Source: Sphingobacterium tenebrionis
GTDB taxonomy: Bacteria > Bacteroidota > Bacteroidia > Sphingobacteriales > Sphingobacteriaceae
Assembly (NCBI RefSeq): GCF_037126265.1
Contig: NZ_JAYLLN010000019.1
Coordinates: forward strand, 1-64,000
Direction of reading: 5' to 3'
Length of the DNA stretch: 64,000 nt
The notes under the pieces: model-generated
What the model was told of the DNA's origin: nothing
The model's database searches: none
Seen by the model: only the letters and a program-made list of their open reading frames with translations
Translations under genes and position numbers: made by a program
In this document: piece after piece, positions 1-8,789 of the stretch
Position numbering within the stretch: position 1 is the stretch's first letter
Layout: each line of letters begins with the position of its first letter

Positions 1-1
1 A

Positions 2-100
2 TGCTGAAAAGTACAAAACATCGACTTGCAGCCTAATATTGCTCATGAAATTATAATGGAGCTCCAGAAAGCTATAAAACAGAAGAAGGTGCCTTTTTAG
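2..100 (+). pseudogene. C-terminal tail of an upstream gene, possibly frameshifted
   Basis: From about base 8 to the TAG at 98-100, one frame reads as a plausible protein C-terminus (…IDLQPNIAHEIIMELQ… then KKVPF and stop). A TGA at 5-7 blocks this frame upstream, while another frame (AEKYK…) is open from base 3. One extra A in the A-run at 15-18 would join the two frames. It is either a real frameshift, a homopolymer error, or chance. The gene body lies outside the window and I cannot name it. Confidence 0.3.
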
Positions 101-110
101 ACACCTTCTT
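83..110. terminator. hairpin between convergent genes
   Basis: Perfect 9-bp inverted repeat AAGAAGGTG / CACCTTCTT with a 10-nt loop, at the junction between the plus-strand tail and the minus-strand SusC/D operon. The stop codon of the tail lies in the loop. The T-tract is weak on both strands, so termination is inferred from position and shape. Confidence 0.5.
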
Positions 111-131
111 TCAATTCCATTCCAAAAAAGA

Positions 132-1124
132 TTAAGGAACGCGAGTAACTTGTGGAACAATGACTTCGATCAAATAAGTTCCAGGTGCATACGTTCTAAA
201 AGAAAAACGTGCATTACAAGAATAAGTATTGTATGGAAGGCCAAGGCTATCATCATACTTAACATATTGTGCTGGTATACGGTAATAGTAGTTAAAACCA
301 TTACCCAAAGAGTTCAATGGGAAAGGTACTACACCGAAAGCAAATTCCATACGATCGTCAAATAATTGAGTCGAGATCGCATAATCCTGCATGGTCTGCA
401 AGAAACCTGGTGTATTACCACTATTTGGTCGTCTTGCAATCTCACCTTTGCTAGGATTGAAAGCATTTCCATTCTTATCCACAATCTTCACGATCACCTT
501 GTCTCCAGTTTCTGAAGTACGGGTAACGCGGATGTGCTCTACTCCACTGGTAATTACCTTAGTTGTTCCTTCTGCACCCACTTTCATCGCTACAGTTGAA
601 CGTACTGCTGGTATTTCGAATAAAGGCGCTTCTACTAAGTCAAATGATCCGATGTCTTTATAAAATTTGGTACCAGTAGGATTACTTATTTCCAAATCAA
701 ATTTATACTTCCCTAAAGGAAGGTTGACAGTCGTATAATTTGCTTCGATCTGACCAGATACCGGGTTGATCACAATTGGATGGATCATGGTATCAATACG
801 TTTTGCATTGATCTGCTCTAAGGTAGTGTCTTTTTTCGGATCATATAACGCTTTCCACACCTTATGGGCATATGTCTTCTCGAACAAAGGAGTCACATTT
901 TCACCGGTCTCGCGGTTGTATACATTGACCAATTTAATGTTCAATGGTTTTGTAGATCCCTCTGGATTAATTGCAGTGGAAACGTAGGCTCTTCCCTGTT
1001 GAATGGTAGAAGGTTGAACCTCATATCTGATAATATTACTCAAGTTTCCATCAGGAATCTTTTTACAAGCTCCAGTTGCTAAAGTACCTAACAAGAGAGC
1101 AGCAATTATATATTTATTCTTCAT
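132..1124 (-). CDS. surface lipoprotein of SusC/D operon (DUF5007-like)
   Basis: 330 residues. Lipoprotein signal peptide with Cys20 (LATGACKK), so probably anchored in the outer membrane. No catalytic motif is visible; the mature part looks beta-rich and ends in a Tyr/Phe-rich segment. It resembles the DUF5007 lipoproteins found beside SusC/SusD pairs, but that name is from memory of the N-terminal pattern (EVQP…, PLNIKLVNVYN). Last gene of the minus-strand operon, 2 nt after the FAS1 gene, so co-transcribed with it. A role as an accessory glycan- or peptide-binding protein is inference. Confidence 0.8.
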   Translation of the reverse strand: MKNKYIIAALLLGTLATGACKKIPDGNLSNIIRYEVQPSTIQQGRAYVSTAINPEGSTKPLNIKLVNVYNRETGENVTPLFEKTYAHKVWKALYDPKKDTTLEQINAKRIDTMIHPIVINPVSGQIEANYTTVNLPLGKYKFDLEISNPTGTKFYKDIGSFDLVEAPLFEIPAVRSTVAMKVGAEGTTKVITSGVEHIRVTRTSETGDKVIVKIVDKNGNAFNPSKGEIARRPNSGNTPGFLQTMQDYAISTQLFDDRMEFAFGVVPFPLNSLGNGFNYYYRIPAQYVKYDDSLGLPYNTYSCNARFSFRTYAPGTYLIEVIVPQVTRVP

Positions 1125-1126
1125 GG

Positions 1127-1816
1127 CTATCTATAATAAAATAAGGTATGCGAATTGTTTAATACATGTAATGTACCGGTGGTTGTCTGTGCATTGGATG
1201 TTTGAACCAACGTACGAACGCCTACAGGGTATGCGATTTCCTTTACATCAAATCCTGGACTTAAGGTCTGGTATAAGTAGGTGTAATAGACCACTCTAGG
1301 AATGATAGATGAATTTGGATTATAGCCTAAATTCGGATCTCTCGTCTCCTCATAGGAAACTACCACTTCTTTATTCTTCTGATTCTTATAGATCTTACCT
1401 TCCATGGTTAAATTTACATTAGGAAGGCTTTCTTTTACAAAATACACATCCAATGAATCTGCAAATCTCGGCAATTCATATTTCATGATCGAATCCACTG
1501 TCCATTTTTTGAAAGGGTCGATCTTTTGGATAGCCAAAGTTCTGGAATTCACATAATTTTTAATGGCAAAATCAGTAGGAGCAAAGAAGGTAACACCTTG
1601 CTGGTTGATCTTATCTTTTATGCCTGCTTTATCGACCAACATTAATAAGGTATCGAAAAGCCCATACTTGTTGCTTTTTAAATAATCATAGGTCGACATT
1701 CTGATATTTGGATCATGTACATCGCCGCCTATACGGTAATCATCTTTCTTACATCCTTGGGATAGGATAAAAGTTCCAATGATTAAAACAAAATATAATA
1801 TGTTATTGGTTTTCAT
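1127..1816 (-). CDS. FAS1 (fasciclin) domain lipoprotein
   Basis: 229 residues. Lipoprotein signal ends at Cys22 (LSQGCKKD). The segment VTFFAPTDFAIKNYV (about residues 75-89) is the typical FAS1 core, and HVLNNSHTLFYYR at the C-terminus fits the end of that fold. One FAS1 domain, which in other proteins mediates adhesion or ligand binding. It sits 4 nt after susD and 2 nt before the next lipoprotein gene, so it is part of the SusC/D operon and probably an accessory surface-binding protein of that system. Confidence 0.8.
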   Translation of the reverse strand: MKTNNILYFVLIIGTFILSQGCKKDDYRIGGDVHDPNIRMSTYDYLKSNKYGLFDTLLMLVDKAGIKDKINQQGVTFFAPTDFAIKNYVNSRTLAIQKIDPFKKWTVDSIMKYELPRFADSLDVYFVKESLPNVNLTMEGKIYKNQKNKEVVVSYEETRDPNLGYNPNSSIIPRVVYYTYLYQTLSPGFDVKEIAYPVGVRTLVQTSNAQTTTGTLHVLNNSHTLFYYR

Positions 1817-1820
1817 AGTG

Positions 1821-3287
1821 CTATTGTTTAATCCACCAAGGATTTTGAGTTAATAATTCATTCTGAGGTAATAAAGCTCGCATGTTCAATGGCCAGAAAT
1901 ACCCTTGATTGGCAAGACGGTCTGCAGAATAAATGGCTGAGAATTCAGCGATTTTATTGAACATTTCCATACGGATCAAATCGAATTGGGTAGATCCTTC
2001 ACCGATAAGTTCGCGTCTTCTCTCTTTAAAGATTTCAATCATAAGATCTGATCCAGCAGAAGTCAACTCACTGATGCCAGCGCGCTTACGGATAATGTTT
2101 AAATCAGCTAAAGCTACTTGAGGTTTACCGTTCTTTAATGCAGCCTCTGCATGCAAAAGACGTAGATCCGCTAAGCGTAATAATACCAAGTTATTACTGA
2201 TGGCGTAGTAAGAACCTCCAGGTACTTTTGGTGGATATTCAACAAAATTATCGTATTTACGAAGGAAATAAGTTTGATCATTTGCACCTCTTGTAGCGAT
2301 GGAATCAAATCGTGCACCACGTTCTGATGTGGTAAATACATCTTCCAACACATCCTGGTCAAAAGTCCATGCTGAGGCAACCGACTTTCCTGGAACTGCA
2401 GGGTCTGCTAAAAACGCATTGAAGAATCCTTGCGAATGCTCTTCACCACTGGTATTGTATAACATGCTCAATTCCCAGATAGACTCTTTCGAGTTTCCTG
2501 CCCAGATCTTGCGATAATCTGCCGTTGACTCTAGAGAATATCCTGCTGAAAGTACATCATTGGCATATTTTTCTGCATTTACATAATCATGTTTCCAAGC
2601 ATATACGTGCGCCAATAGGGCTTGTACTGCACCTTTGGAAGCTTTTGCTTTACTACCTGTAGTAGGCAAATTATCAATCCCAAATAACAGGTCATCTATA
2701 CAGAATGCCATGGTTTCCTCCAATGGACTTCTAGCAATAGGAGGGATGTTCTGAGGATCTTTGTAAGATTCCTTGATCAAAAGGATATCTCCCCAAACAC
2801 GTTGCATATAGAAATTGGTATAGGCACGGATGAAACGTGCTTCTGCAATCAATTGATTTTTCTCTGTTTCTCCATTTGGGAAATCGTCAGCAGGAAGCGC
2901 AGGTGTTTTTTCAATGATCAAATTACATTGATTAACAATTGCATAGAATCTTGTCCAATTCCAAAGGCTTCCTTCTAAATAAGGAGCATATCCAAATTTG
3001 AAATTTCCGCCTTTAGAAAGGTCCTTATAATTCCAGTAATCTCCCCCAGTAACAAAGTTACCTCCAGCTAGATCGCCGAAAATAAAAAAGGAACGATCTG
3101 CTCTTAAGGCATCCCTAAGCATGGAATAGGCTCCGGCATTGGCCTTCGGAATATTGTTGGCATCCGTCCAGAAAACCTCATCATAGGTGCTGTTCTCTGG
3201 TTCCAGATCGATATATTTCTTACAAGCGCTGAAATTCACGATGATGAATGCGCAGCAGATGTATGTTATTAATGATTTAATTTTCAT
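1821..3287 (-). CDS. SusD/RagB-family nutrient-binding lipoprotein
   Basis: 488 residues. Lipoprotein signal with Cys22 (NFSACKKY), then the SusD N-terminal pattern DLEPENSTYDEVFWT and the TPR-like helical core (AEARFIRAYTNFYMQ). The C-terminal family motif is LVLLRLADLRLLHAEAALKNG followed by LNIIRKRAGI and ERRRELIGEG. SusD proteins cap the SusC channel and capture substrate at the cell surface. It lies 12 nt after the susC-like gene. The substrate cannot be read from sequence: no glycoside hydrolase, lyase or peptidase is linked in this operon. Confidence 0.93.
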   Translation of the reverse strand: MKIKSLITYICCAFIIVNFSACKKYIDLEPENSTYDEVFWTDANNIPKANAGAYSMLRDALRADRSFFIFGDLAGGNFVTGGDYWNYKDLSKGGNFKFGYAPYLEGSLWNWTRFYAIVNQCNLIIEKTPALPADDFPNGETEKNQLIAEARFIRAYTNFYMQRVWGDILLIKESYKDPQNIPPIARSPLEETMAFCIDDLLFGIDNLPTTGSKAKASKGAVQALLAHVYAWKHDYVNAEKYANDVLSAGYSLESTADYRKIWAGNSKESIWELSMLYNTSGEEHSQGFFNAFLADPAVPGKSVASAWTFDQDVLEDVFTTSERGARFDSIATRGANDQTYFLRKYDNFVEYPPKVPGGSYYAISNNLVLLRLADLRLLHAEAALKNGKPQVALADLNIIRKRAGISELTSAGSDLMIEIFKERRRELIGEGSTQFDLIRMEMFNKIAEFSAIYSADRLANQGYFWPLNMRALLPQNELLTQNPWWIKQ

Positions 3288-3299
3288 GATGTTTCGGTG

Positions 3300-6200
3300 T
3301 TAAAAGTTAACTTCAAGACCAAGGGTATATTTCCTTGGCAATGGATAGGCACCACCAGAATATTCACCTTGAGGTGTGATTAATTCAGCATCTGGAACGT
3401 TTGCAGATTGAATGGTCAATACATTGTCCATCATACCGTAGAATCTAACGCGGTTCATGCCGATACCTAATTTTTTAGTCAGGTTAGCTGGCAACAAATA
3501 ACCAACCGTAATGGTTTTGATTTTGAAGTAATCGCCTTGTTCGTTCCACATGGTACTGAAAGGTAAGAATTGGTAAAAATAATTACCCGGTTGGATGGAT
3601 GGGAAATTCGCTTGGAAATTAGGATCTTTTGCTTTCTCCGGTGTCCAATAATCTAATCCTTCCAAATCAGGAAGACGAAGATTGGTGAAATTGTAAACAT
3701 TTCCTGCAATGTTATTGAACTGATTTGCCTTTAAGGTATTGATGATATCACGTCCAAAGGTAAATGTACCCAAAATCCCTAAAGTGAAGTTTTTATAAGT
3801 GAATTCGTTGTATAGACCTCCCGTGAATTTAGGGTTTGGATCACCTGTTGGAACCAAGTCACCATCAGCAGCTCCTTTATCTTCATCACTCCATACATCC
3901 CAATCACCATTCACATCTAACCAGTTTGGATAACCCGGTAATACCGGATTGTAGGTTTTGAAGTAAGACAATTTACTACCCGTGATAGGGTTTACAGGAA
4001 TATCTTCCAAACGGTTATATACTCCTTGGTAAATCATCTGTGCCCATTGGTAGATTGGACTTCCTACACGGAATAATAACTGTTGATTGTACCCGTAAGT
4101 CTCCGCATAGAAACTCTTATCATTATATGGAAGAGATCCGATTCTATTTTTATTATAGGTAAGGTTTAAATTTGTATTCCATTGGAAATCCTTACCAGAA
4201 GGCATATTTCTAGTTGAGATAGATAGATCAAATCCTTCGTTATAGATCGTCATAGGGACGTTATAGGATAGTCTAGTGTATCCCGTATAAAAAGGATAAG
4301 GGAAGGAAAGGATAGGATCCTTTGTAATCTTACGGTATGCATCGAATACGATGTTCAACCTGTTGTCCAACATGTTCAAATCAAAACCAATATTAGATTG
4401 TTCTGATTTGTTCCAAGTTAGGTTTGGTAGAGTTAATGGTTTATCAAAAGATGGGGTTGCAATATTTTCGCCATCATAAGTGGTTGTTGATAGATCCCAA
4501 ACGTTGAAAGGTGCATAGAAATCGGCAGGTAATACCCCAGATCTACCCCAGCTACCTCTAAACTTCAAGAAGTTTACAAACTCCAGGTTTTTCATGAATG
4601 CTTCATCAGATGCAACCCAACCTAATGATAGGGAAGGGAAGTAACCCCATTTGGTATCTTTACCAAAACGGGAAGATGCATCAGCTCTCCATGAAGCATT
4701 GAAAAGATATTTTGCTTTATAATCGTAAGCGAATTGTCCCATATAGGAAACCAGTCCTGAATTTCTTCTGTTGCTTGAACCGTAAAGATCTTTTTGTGCA
4801 ACACCTTGTACCACGTGGATATCATCTGTAGGTAGGTTATATCCAGTTAAGTTAAGGTTTTTGAAATCGTCATACTGAAAAGACTGAATACCGGTAAAGG
4901 TAATATTGTGGTCTTCAGCCAGTGTTTTGTTATAGTTGATGACATTCGCTAAGTTATAGGTAAATGCATCATTCTTGTTAGAAGCTGCGAAGTTCGTACC
5001 ACCATTCAGCTCTCTTGGCTGAAATTGATCACGACGATCTAAATTTGCCTGAACCGAAGCTTCGAAGGAATATTGCAGACCTGGGATGATATCAACATAG
5101 GTTTTGGAGAACATGTTCAAAACATCTGTTTTGTTATCGTCCAATAACTTGTCATATTGTCCTAGGTAAAAATCATAATCTGCATCGGATAGTCCAACAA
5201 ATGAAGAAGGCATACCAGCTTGGTTTACCGGAACGATCTCATTAATACCACGACCCAAACCTCTTTTTCTGCTCATTCTAGTGGTAGAGAACATCAGGTC
5301 ACTACGAAGGAATGATGCTAGGTTAAAACCAAAATTACCTCTTAATGAATAACGTTTGAAACCCGTATTTCTAACAATACCATCCTCATTATAATAACCT
5401 AAGGATAGACGGTAATTTACGATATCAGTACCTCCAGATATACTTCCATCTACGTTGTCGATGTTACCGGAAGTATAAAAAAGATCTTGCCAATCCGTTG
5501 CATTGTTATAGCTTGTGTTCAAACTATCGGTCAAAGCTTGTGTAAATCCGCCTCCGTAATTACTTGGTGTGGAGTATTGGCTTAGGATATTCATCTTTTC
5601 CCAACGCTCTGTAGAACCTAATAAGGTTTTTTGCAATTCAGGTCTTTCTGTGATCCCTTTGTAATACGATAAACGGATTTGAGGTTTTCCTGATCTACCT
5701 GATTTGGTTTTGATAATGATGACGCCGTTTGCACCTCTAGAACCCCAAACCGCTGTTGCAGAAGCATCCTTTTGAACAACGATGCTCTCGATGTCATTGA
5801 TGTTGATGCCTGCGATGTAGTTCGTTCCTGTAGCAGAAGATGTAGCCAAGTCATTTACGGACAAAGGCATACCATCGATAATGTACAATGGGGAACTCAT
5901 GGTGTTCGCCAAATCCACTTCTGAATTCAGGTCAGGGGAGATGGTGGTGTTACCACGTACGGTGAAGGTGTTTCTGGCACCTGGCTCACCGGTGAAGTTC
6001 TGGATGTTCACACCGGAAACACGTCCCTGTAATAAACTTTCAAAACTTGGTGCCGCTAGGTTCTCGATCTGTTCTCCAGAGATTACCTGAACCGCACTGG
6101 TGGTCTTTTTCATGGACTGTCTTTGGTAACCAACGATGATTACTTCTTCCAAGTTCCCTTCATCCGCTTGGATGACCACATTTACTGGCCCCGTACCTTG

Positions 6201-6452
6201 GTAAGCTCTTTCCAGTCTCGTATATCCAATACCTGTAAAGACCAATGTTCCGGTAGAACTTTTGACGTTAAGGGTAAAGGATCCGTCCGCTGAAGTAGAG
6301 GTCGCGGCGCTTCCGGTCTTTTCTCTGACAGTGATACTCTCAACTGGTTGTCCGTCTTTGTTTTTGACGGTACCCGTTAAGGTGATGTCCTGTGCATAGA
6401 GAAAGGAAGCAAAGAATAGCATAAATGCTAGAGTTAATAGATTCCTGTTCAT
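3300..6452 (-). CDS. SusC/RagA-family TonB-dependent outer-membrane transporter
   Basis: 1050 residues. Signal peptide 1-20, a carboxypeptidase-regulatory-like beta-sandwich (about 22-110), the plug domain (VGYQRQSMKKTTSAVQVISG to about 250, with PLYIIDGMP and the WGSRGANGVIIIKTK motif), and a 22-strand barrel ending in LGLEVNF with terminal Phe. It imports a surface-captured oligomer using TonB energy, together with the SusD partner downstream. First gene of the operon; the 227-nt upstream gap holds two LacI-type palindromes. No TonB-interacting sigma-factor extension is seen, so control is more likely through a LacI-type repressor than an ECF/anti-sigma pair. Confidence 0.95.
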   Translation of the reverse strand: MNRNLLTLAFMLFFASFLYAQDITLTGTVKNKDGQPVESITVREKTGSAATSTSADGSFTLNVKSSTGTLVFTGIGYTRLERAYQGTGPVNVVIQADEGNLEEVIIVGYQRQSMKKTTSAVQVISGEQIENLAAPSFESLLQGRVSGVNIQNFTGEPGARNTFTVRGNTTISPDLNSEVDLANTMSSPLYIIDGMPLSVNDLATSSATGTNYIAGININDIESIVVQKDASATAVWGSRGANGVIIIKTKSGRSGKPQIRLSYYKGITERPELQKTLLGSTERWEKMNILSQYSTPSNYGGGFTQALTDSLNTSYNNATDWQDLFYTSGNIDNVDGSISGGTDIVNYRLSLGYYNEDGIVRNTGFKRYSLRGNFGFNLASFLRSDLMFSTTRMSRKRGLGRGINEIVPVNQAGMPSSFVGLSDADYDFYLGQYDKLLDDNKTDVLNMFSKTYVDIIPGLQYSFEASVQANLDRRDQFQPRELNGGTNFAASNKNDAFTYNLANVINYNKTLAEDHNITFTGIQSFQYDDFKNLNLTGYNLPTDDIHVVQGVAQKDLYGSSNRRNSGLVSYMGQFAYDYKAKYLFNASWRADASSRFGKDTKWGYFPSLSLGWVASDEAFMKNLEFVNFLKFRGSWGRSGVLPADFYAPFNVWDLSTTTYDGENIATPSFDKPLTLPNLTWNKSEQSNIGFDLNMLDNRLNIVFDAYRKITKDPILSFPYPFYTGYTRLSYNVPMTIYNEGFDLSISTRNMPSGKDFQWNTNLNLTYNKNRIGSLPYNDKSFYAETYGYNQQLLFRVGSPIYQWAQMIYQGVYNRLEDIPVNPITGSKLSYFKTYNPVLPGYPNWLDVNGDWDVWSDEDKGAADGDLVPTGDPNPKFTGGLYNEFTYKNFTLGILGTFTFGRDIINTLKANQFNNIAGNVYNFTNLRLPDLEGLDYWTPEKAKDPNFQANFPSIQPGNYFYQFLPFSTMWNEQGDYFKIKTITVGYLLPANLTKKLGIGMNRVRFYGMMDNVLTIQSANVPDAELITPQGEYSGGAYPLPRKYTLGLEVNF

Positions 6453-6560
6453 AATTAGCTGTTATTTTATCTGCAATTTTGCAATAAAAGCAGCGAATTA
6501 ACAAACCCTTAACACTTACTAAATACCCCGATAATACAATATTTGGGTCTATTTTTAAAT

Positions 6561-6598
6561 CGCAAACGTTTGCGCAGGTAAGACGCAAACGTTTGTGT
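6561..6598. promoter_or_regulatory. paired LacI/PurR-type operator palindromes
   Basis: Two sites: a perfect palindrome CGCAAACGTTTGCG at 6561-6574 and a near-perfect ACGCAAACGTTTGTGT at 6583-6598. Their centres are 23 bp apart, about two helical turns. The central AAACGTTT with a CpG centre matches the operator style of LacI/GalR proteins and is close to the E. coli PurR box. They lie 109-146 bp upstream of the susC start, with the next gene convergent, so they most likely control the SusC/D operon. The regulator is not in the window. Confidence 0.65.
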
Positions 6599-6679
6599 AA
6601 TTTTTTAAAAAAGTGTCGCCCTTTTTTTTACTTTGTTACAAAAGAACTCGTTTAATAACTATATATTTTAAGAATTGCC

Positions 6680-7594
6680 TTAGAATTGTAACAAAAGTTT
6701 ACCTTTTGTGTGTCCTTCCAATATTTTTGAAAAAGCATCTTTTGCTTTATCAAATGGGAACACACTATCGATTTCCCATTGGAATTTCCCTGAAGCCAAC
6801 CCATCCACTACAAATTGTAGGTTCTTAGGGTTTCTTTTTACCCAGATTGGAATCACTCTTTTCGAGGAAACTGGTTTCCCGGCAATCGTAGCAATTACCC
6901 CATCTGGTTTTACCGTAGCAAGGGAAGCTTGTGTTGCCTCTTCCGTACCGATCATATCCACTGCTGCATCGATAGCTTCCGGATGTGCTGCCTTAATCCT
7001 TTCGATCAAGCCATCACCATATTCCACTGCAATCGCACCTAAACTCTCCATGTATTCCAACTTTCTTTTGGAAGCCGTACCGATAACCGTTATTCCACGT
7101 TCCTTCGCCAATTGAACCGTAATGGAACCCACACCTCCTGAAGCACCATGGATCAACAAGGATTTGATATCTCCAATTTCATCCAATATGGTCATGGCGG
7201 TTTGGGAAACTCCTGCAACAGACCCTGCCACTTCCCAAGAGATGTTCTCAGGCTTACGGATAAGGTTTCCAATAGGTACATCAATCACGCTTGCGTGGGT
7301 GAAACCATCTCCTGAACCTAGTACAGCATCCCCGATCTTAAATCCTTGACTGTTTTCACCAATCGCCAAAATCTCTCCGGAAAATTCGGTTCCGAATGTT
7401 TGCGGCAAACCTGAATGTTTGAATTCTCCGGTCATCCGGCGGGCATCGATCGGATTGATACCCGCAGTTTTGGTTTTGATGCGGGCATAGCCATTTCTCA
7501 ATTCTCCAAGATCAAAATCCTGAAAAGTTAATACATCAGCAGGACCGTATGCATTGGCCACTAAAAGGGTTGAAATTGTATTGTTGTTTTCCAT
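6680..7594 (-). CDS. NADP-dependent quinone-oxidoreductase-like MDR enzyme
   Basis: 304 residues from the ATG at 7592-7594. A GroES-like N-terminal half contains GINPIDARRMTGEF; the Rossmann part has the motif LLIHGASGGVGSITVQLAKERG followed by VIGTAS. No structural-zinc Cys cluster is present, so it belongs to the zinc-independent QOR/Zta1-like branch of medium-chain reductases. It probably reduces quinones or unsaturated carbonyls with NADPH. A longer reading frame exists upstream, but a TAnnTTTG box at 7616-7623 (minus) overlaps its first codon, so the ATG is the better start, with a leader of about 15 nt. Confidence 0.88.
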   Translation of the reverse strand: MENNNTISTLLVANAYGPADVLTFQDFDLGELRNGYARIKTKTAGINPIDARRMTGEFKHSGLPQTFGTEFSGEILAIGENSQGFKIGDAVLGSGDGFTHASVIDVPIGNLIRKPENISWEVAGSVAGVSQTAMTILDEIGDIKSLLIHGASGGVGSITVQLAKERGITVIGTASKRKLEYMESLGAIAVEYGDGLIERIKAAHPEAIDAAVDMIGTEEATQASLATVKPDGVIATIAGKPVSSKRVIPIWVKRNPKNLQFVVDGLASGKFQWEIDSVFPFDKAKDAFSKILEGHTKGKLLLQF

Positions 7595-7615
7595 GTCAAT
7601 TTTATTTTTATAAGA

Positions 7616-7623
7616 CAAAGATA
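7616..7623 (-). promoter_or_regulatory. -7 promoter box of the oxidoreductase gene
   Basis: Minus strand reads TATCTTTG, an exact fit to the Bacteroidota -7 element TAnnTTTG, 21 nt before the ATG. No clear -33 TTG was identified. Confidence 0.5.
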
Positions 7624-7729
7624 AACAGAGAAAAGGGTTGGTTTACTATGACTTACTTAAAGGTAATCAGTGAATTCCAGGTAACTCCATTTCTTGCCAT
7701 AGGAAAAGTTTTCTTTACTAATTGCTGCC

Positions 7730-7737
7730 TAAATTTG
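7730..7737 (+). promoter_or_regulatory. -7 promoter box of the VOC gene
   Basis: TAAATTTG matches TAnnTTTG exactly, 37 nt before the ATG at 7775. Lies in the divergent gap opposite the oxidoreductase promoter. Confidence 0.45.
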
Positions 7738-7774
7738 ATTATACCATTAAGGGTAGAACTAATAAACACAGTAA

Positions 7775-8197
7775 ATGGAAATCAACACAGCATATATCAA
7801 CTTTGCCATCAAGGATGTTGAAAGAACAAAGAAATTTTGGCAGGCATTAGGGTTTAGTTTCAACGAGGAAATGACAGATGAAAGGGCTGTTACGGTGGTA
7901 CTCAAAGAAAGCCAGCTTTATGCCATGTTCATATTCGAGGATTTTTTTAAAACACTGACCGAGAAACCTCTTCCAATGCCAGGAACCAGTCAGGTTGTAG
8001 TTGCATTGAGCTGTAATTCCCGCGAAGAGATTGATGAGGTTATTCGGTTAGCCCTGGAAAATGGCGCTTCCCAGCATGAAGAACCGCAGGATTATGGTTG
8101 GATGTACCAAAATTCCTTTTGGGATATCAATGGATTTGGTTGGAACCTGACCTATGTGGATTTCTCCAAGATGCCAGACAATACCGTAGTGGAATAA
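7775..8197 (+). CDS. VOC-superfamily (glyoxalase/bleomycin-resistance-like) protein
   Basis: 140 residues, one vicinal-oxygen-chelate unit. The start INTAYINFAIKDVERTKKFWQALGF is the classical first beta-alpha element; the second half ends with YQNSFWDINGFGWNLTYVD, the usual GF.W C-terminal strand. Metal ligands are not complete by eye (the first position is Asn9 rather than His), so function may be binding rather than catalysis. Followed by a DinB gene 51 nt downstream on the same strand; the two may be co-transcribed. Substrate unknown. Confidence 0.85.
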   Translation: MEINTAYINFAIKDVERTKKFWQALGFSFNEEMTDERAVTVVLKESQLYAMFIFEDFFKTLTEKPLPMPGTSQVVVALSCNSREEIDEVIRLALENGASQHEEPQDYGWMYQNSFWDINGFGWNLTYVDFSKMPDNTVVE

Positions 8198-8248
8198 TCC
8201 GCTGCCAATGGTAATTAATGAAATGCTAACAACATAAAATTTTAAGCT

Positions 8249-8773
8249 ATGAAAACTCCAAAATCACACAAACTAGATATTATCATTCCCGCGTACAGGA
8301 TGCATTCCCAAAATTTTCTCAATGTACTCGACGGTATCTCTGAAGAAGCTGCTTTACAGCGTATTGATAATAAAACCAATCATGTCGTATGGATGGCTGG
8401 AAATTATGTGAATACACGCTATGGTATGGGGCAAGTTCTGGGTTTGGATATGAAGGATCCTTTTGATGATCTTTTTTTCCAAGCGAAGGCCTTAGATCAC
8501 ACAATCACTTACCCAACCTTGGAGGAATTGATCGTTAATTTTAAAGAGGTATCGCCATTGGTTTATCAGCGCTTATTGGAAGTGACCGATCAGGAACTGG
8601 AACGGGATTTCCCTATAGGAATGGGTATCCCTTTTGTAAAAGAGGATGTACTGAACTTTGTGGGCATGTGTATTGGCCGTGCAGATTATCTTTGTGGGCA
8701 GATGGGCCTCATGCGAAAGCTTTTGGGCTTGCCAGGAATGAAGTATGACCTGATCCCGAATTTGGATTATTAA
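8249..8773 (+). CDS. DinB-family four-helix protein
   Basis: 174 residues, all-helical. The pattern LDGISEEAALQRIDNKTNHVVWMAGN is the usual DinB opening, with a conserved His in the second helix. A later region (CIGRADYLCGQMGLMRKLLG) occupies the place of the third-helix HxxxH-type ligands but has Arg/Tyr there, so metal binding may be reduced. The DinB/YfiT fold includes metal-dependent thiol transferases and many proteins of unknown role. It follows the VOC gene in the same direction. No specific function can be assigned. Confidence 0.75.
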   Translation: MKTPKSHKLDIIIPAYRMHSQNFLNVLDGISEEAALQRIDNKTNHVVWMAGNYVNTRYGMGQVLGLDMKDPFDDLFFQAKALDHTITYPTLEELIVNFKEVSPLVYQRLLEVTDQELERDFPIGMGIPFVKEDVLNFVGMCIGRADYLCGQMGLMRKLLGLPGMKYDLIPNLDY

Positions 8774-8789
8774 ACTATAAATCCAGCGA

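Noticed and set aside
7660..7685. HxlR-type operator between the oxidoreductase and VOC genes
   Set aside because: TTAC…GTAA half-sites are too short, and no HxlR gene is present.
8249..8773. Bacillithiol transferase function for the first DinB-like protein
   Set aside because: The expected metal-binding His set is incomplete; only the fold can be claimed.
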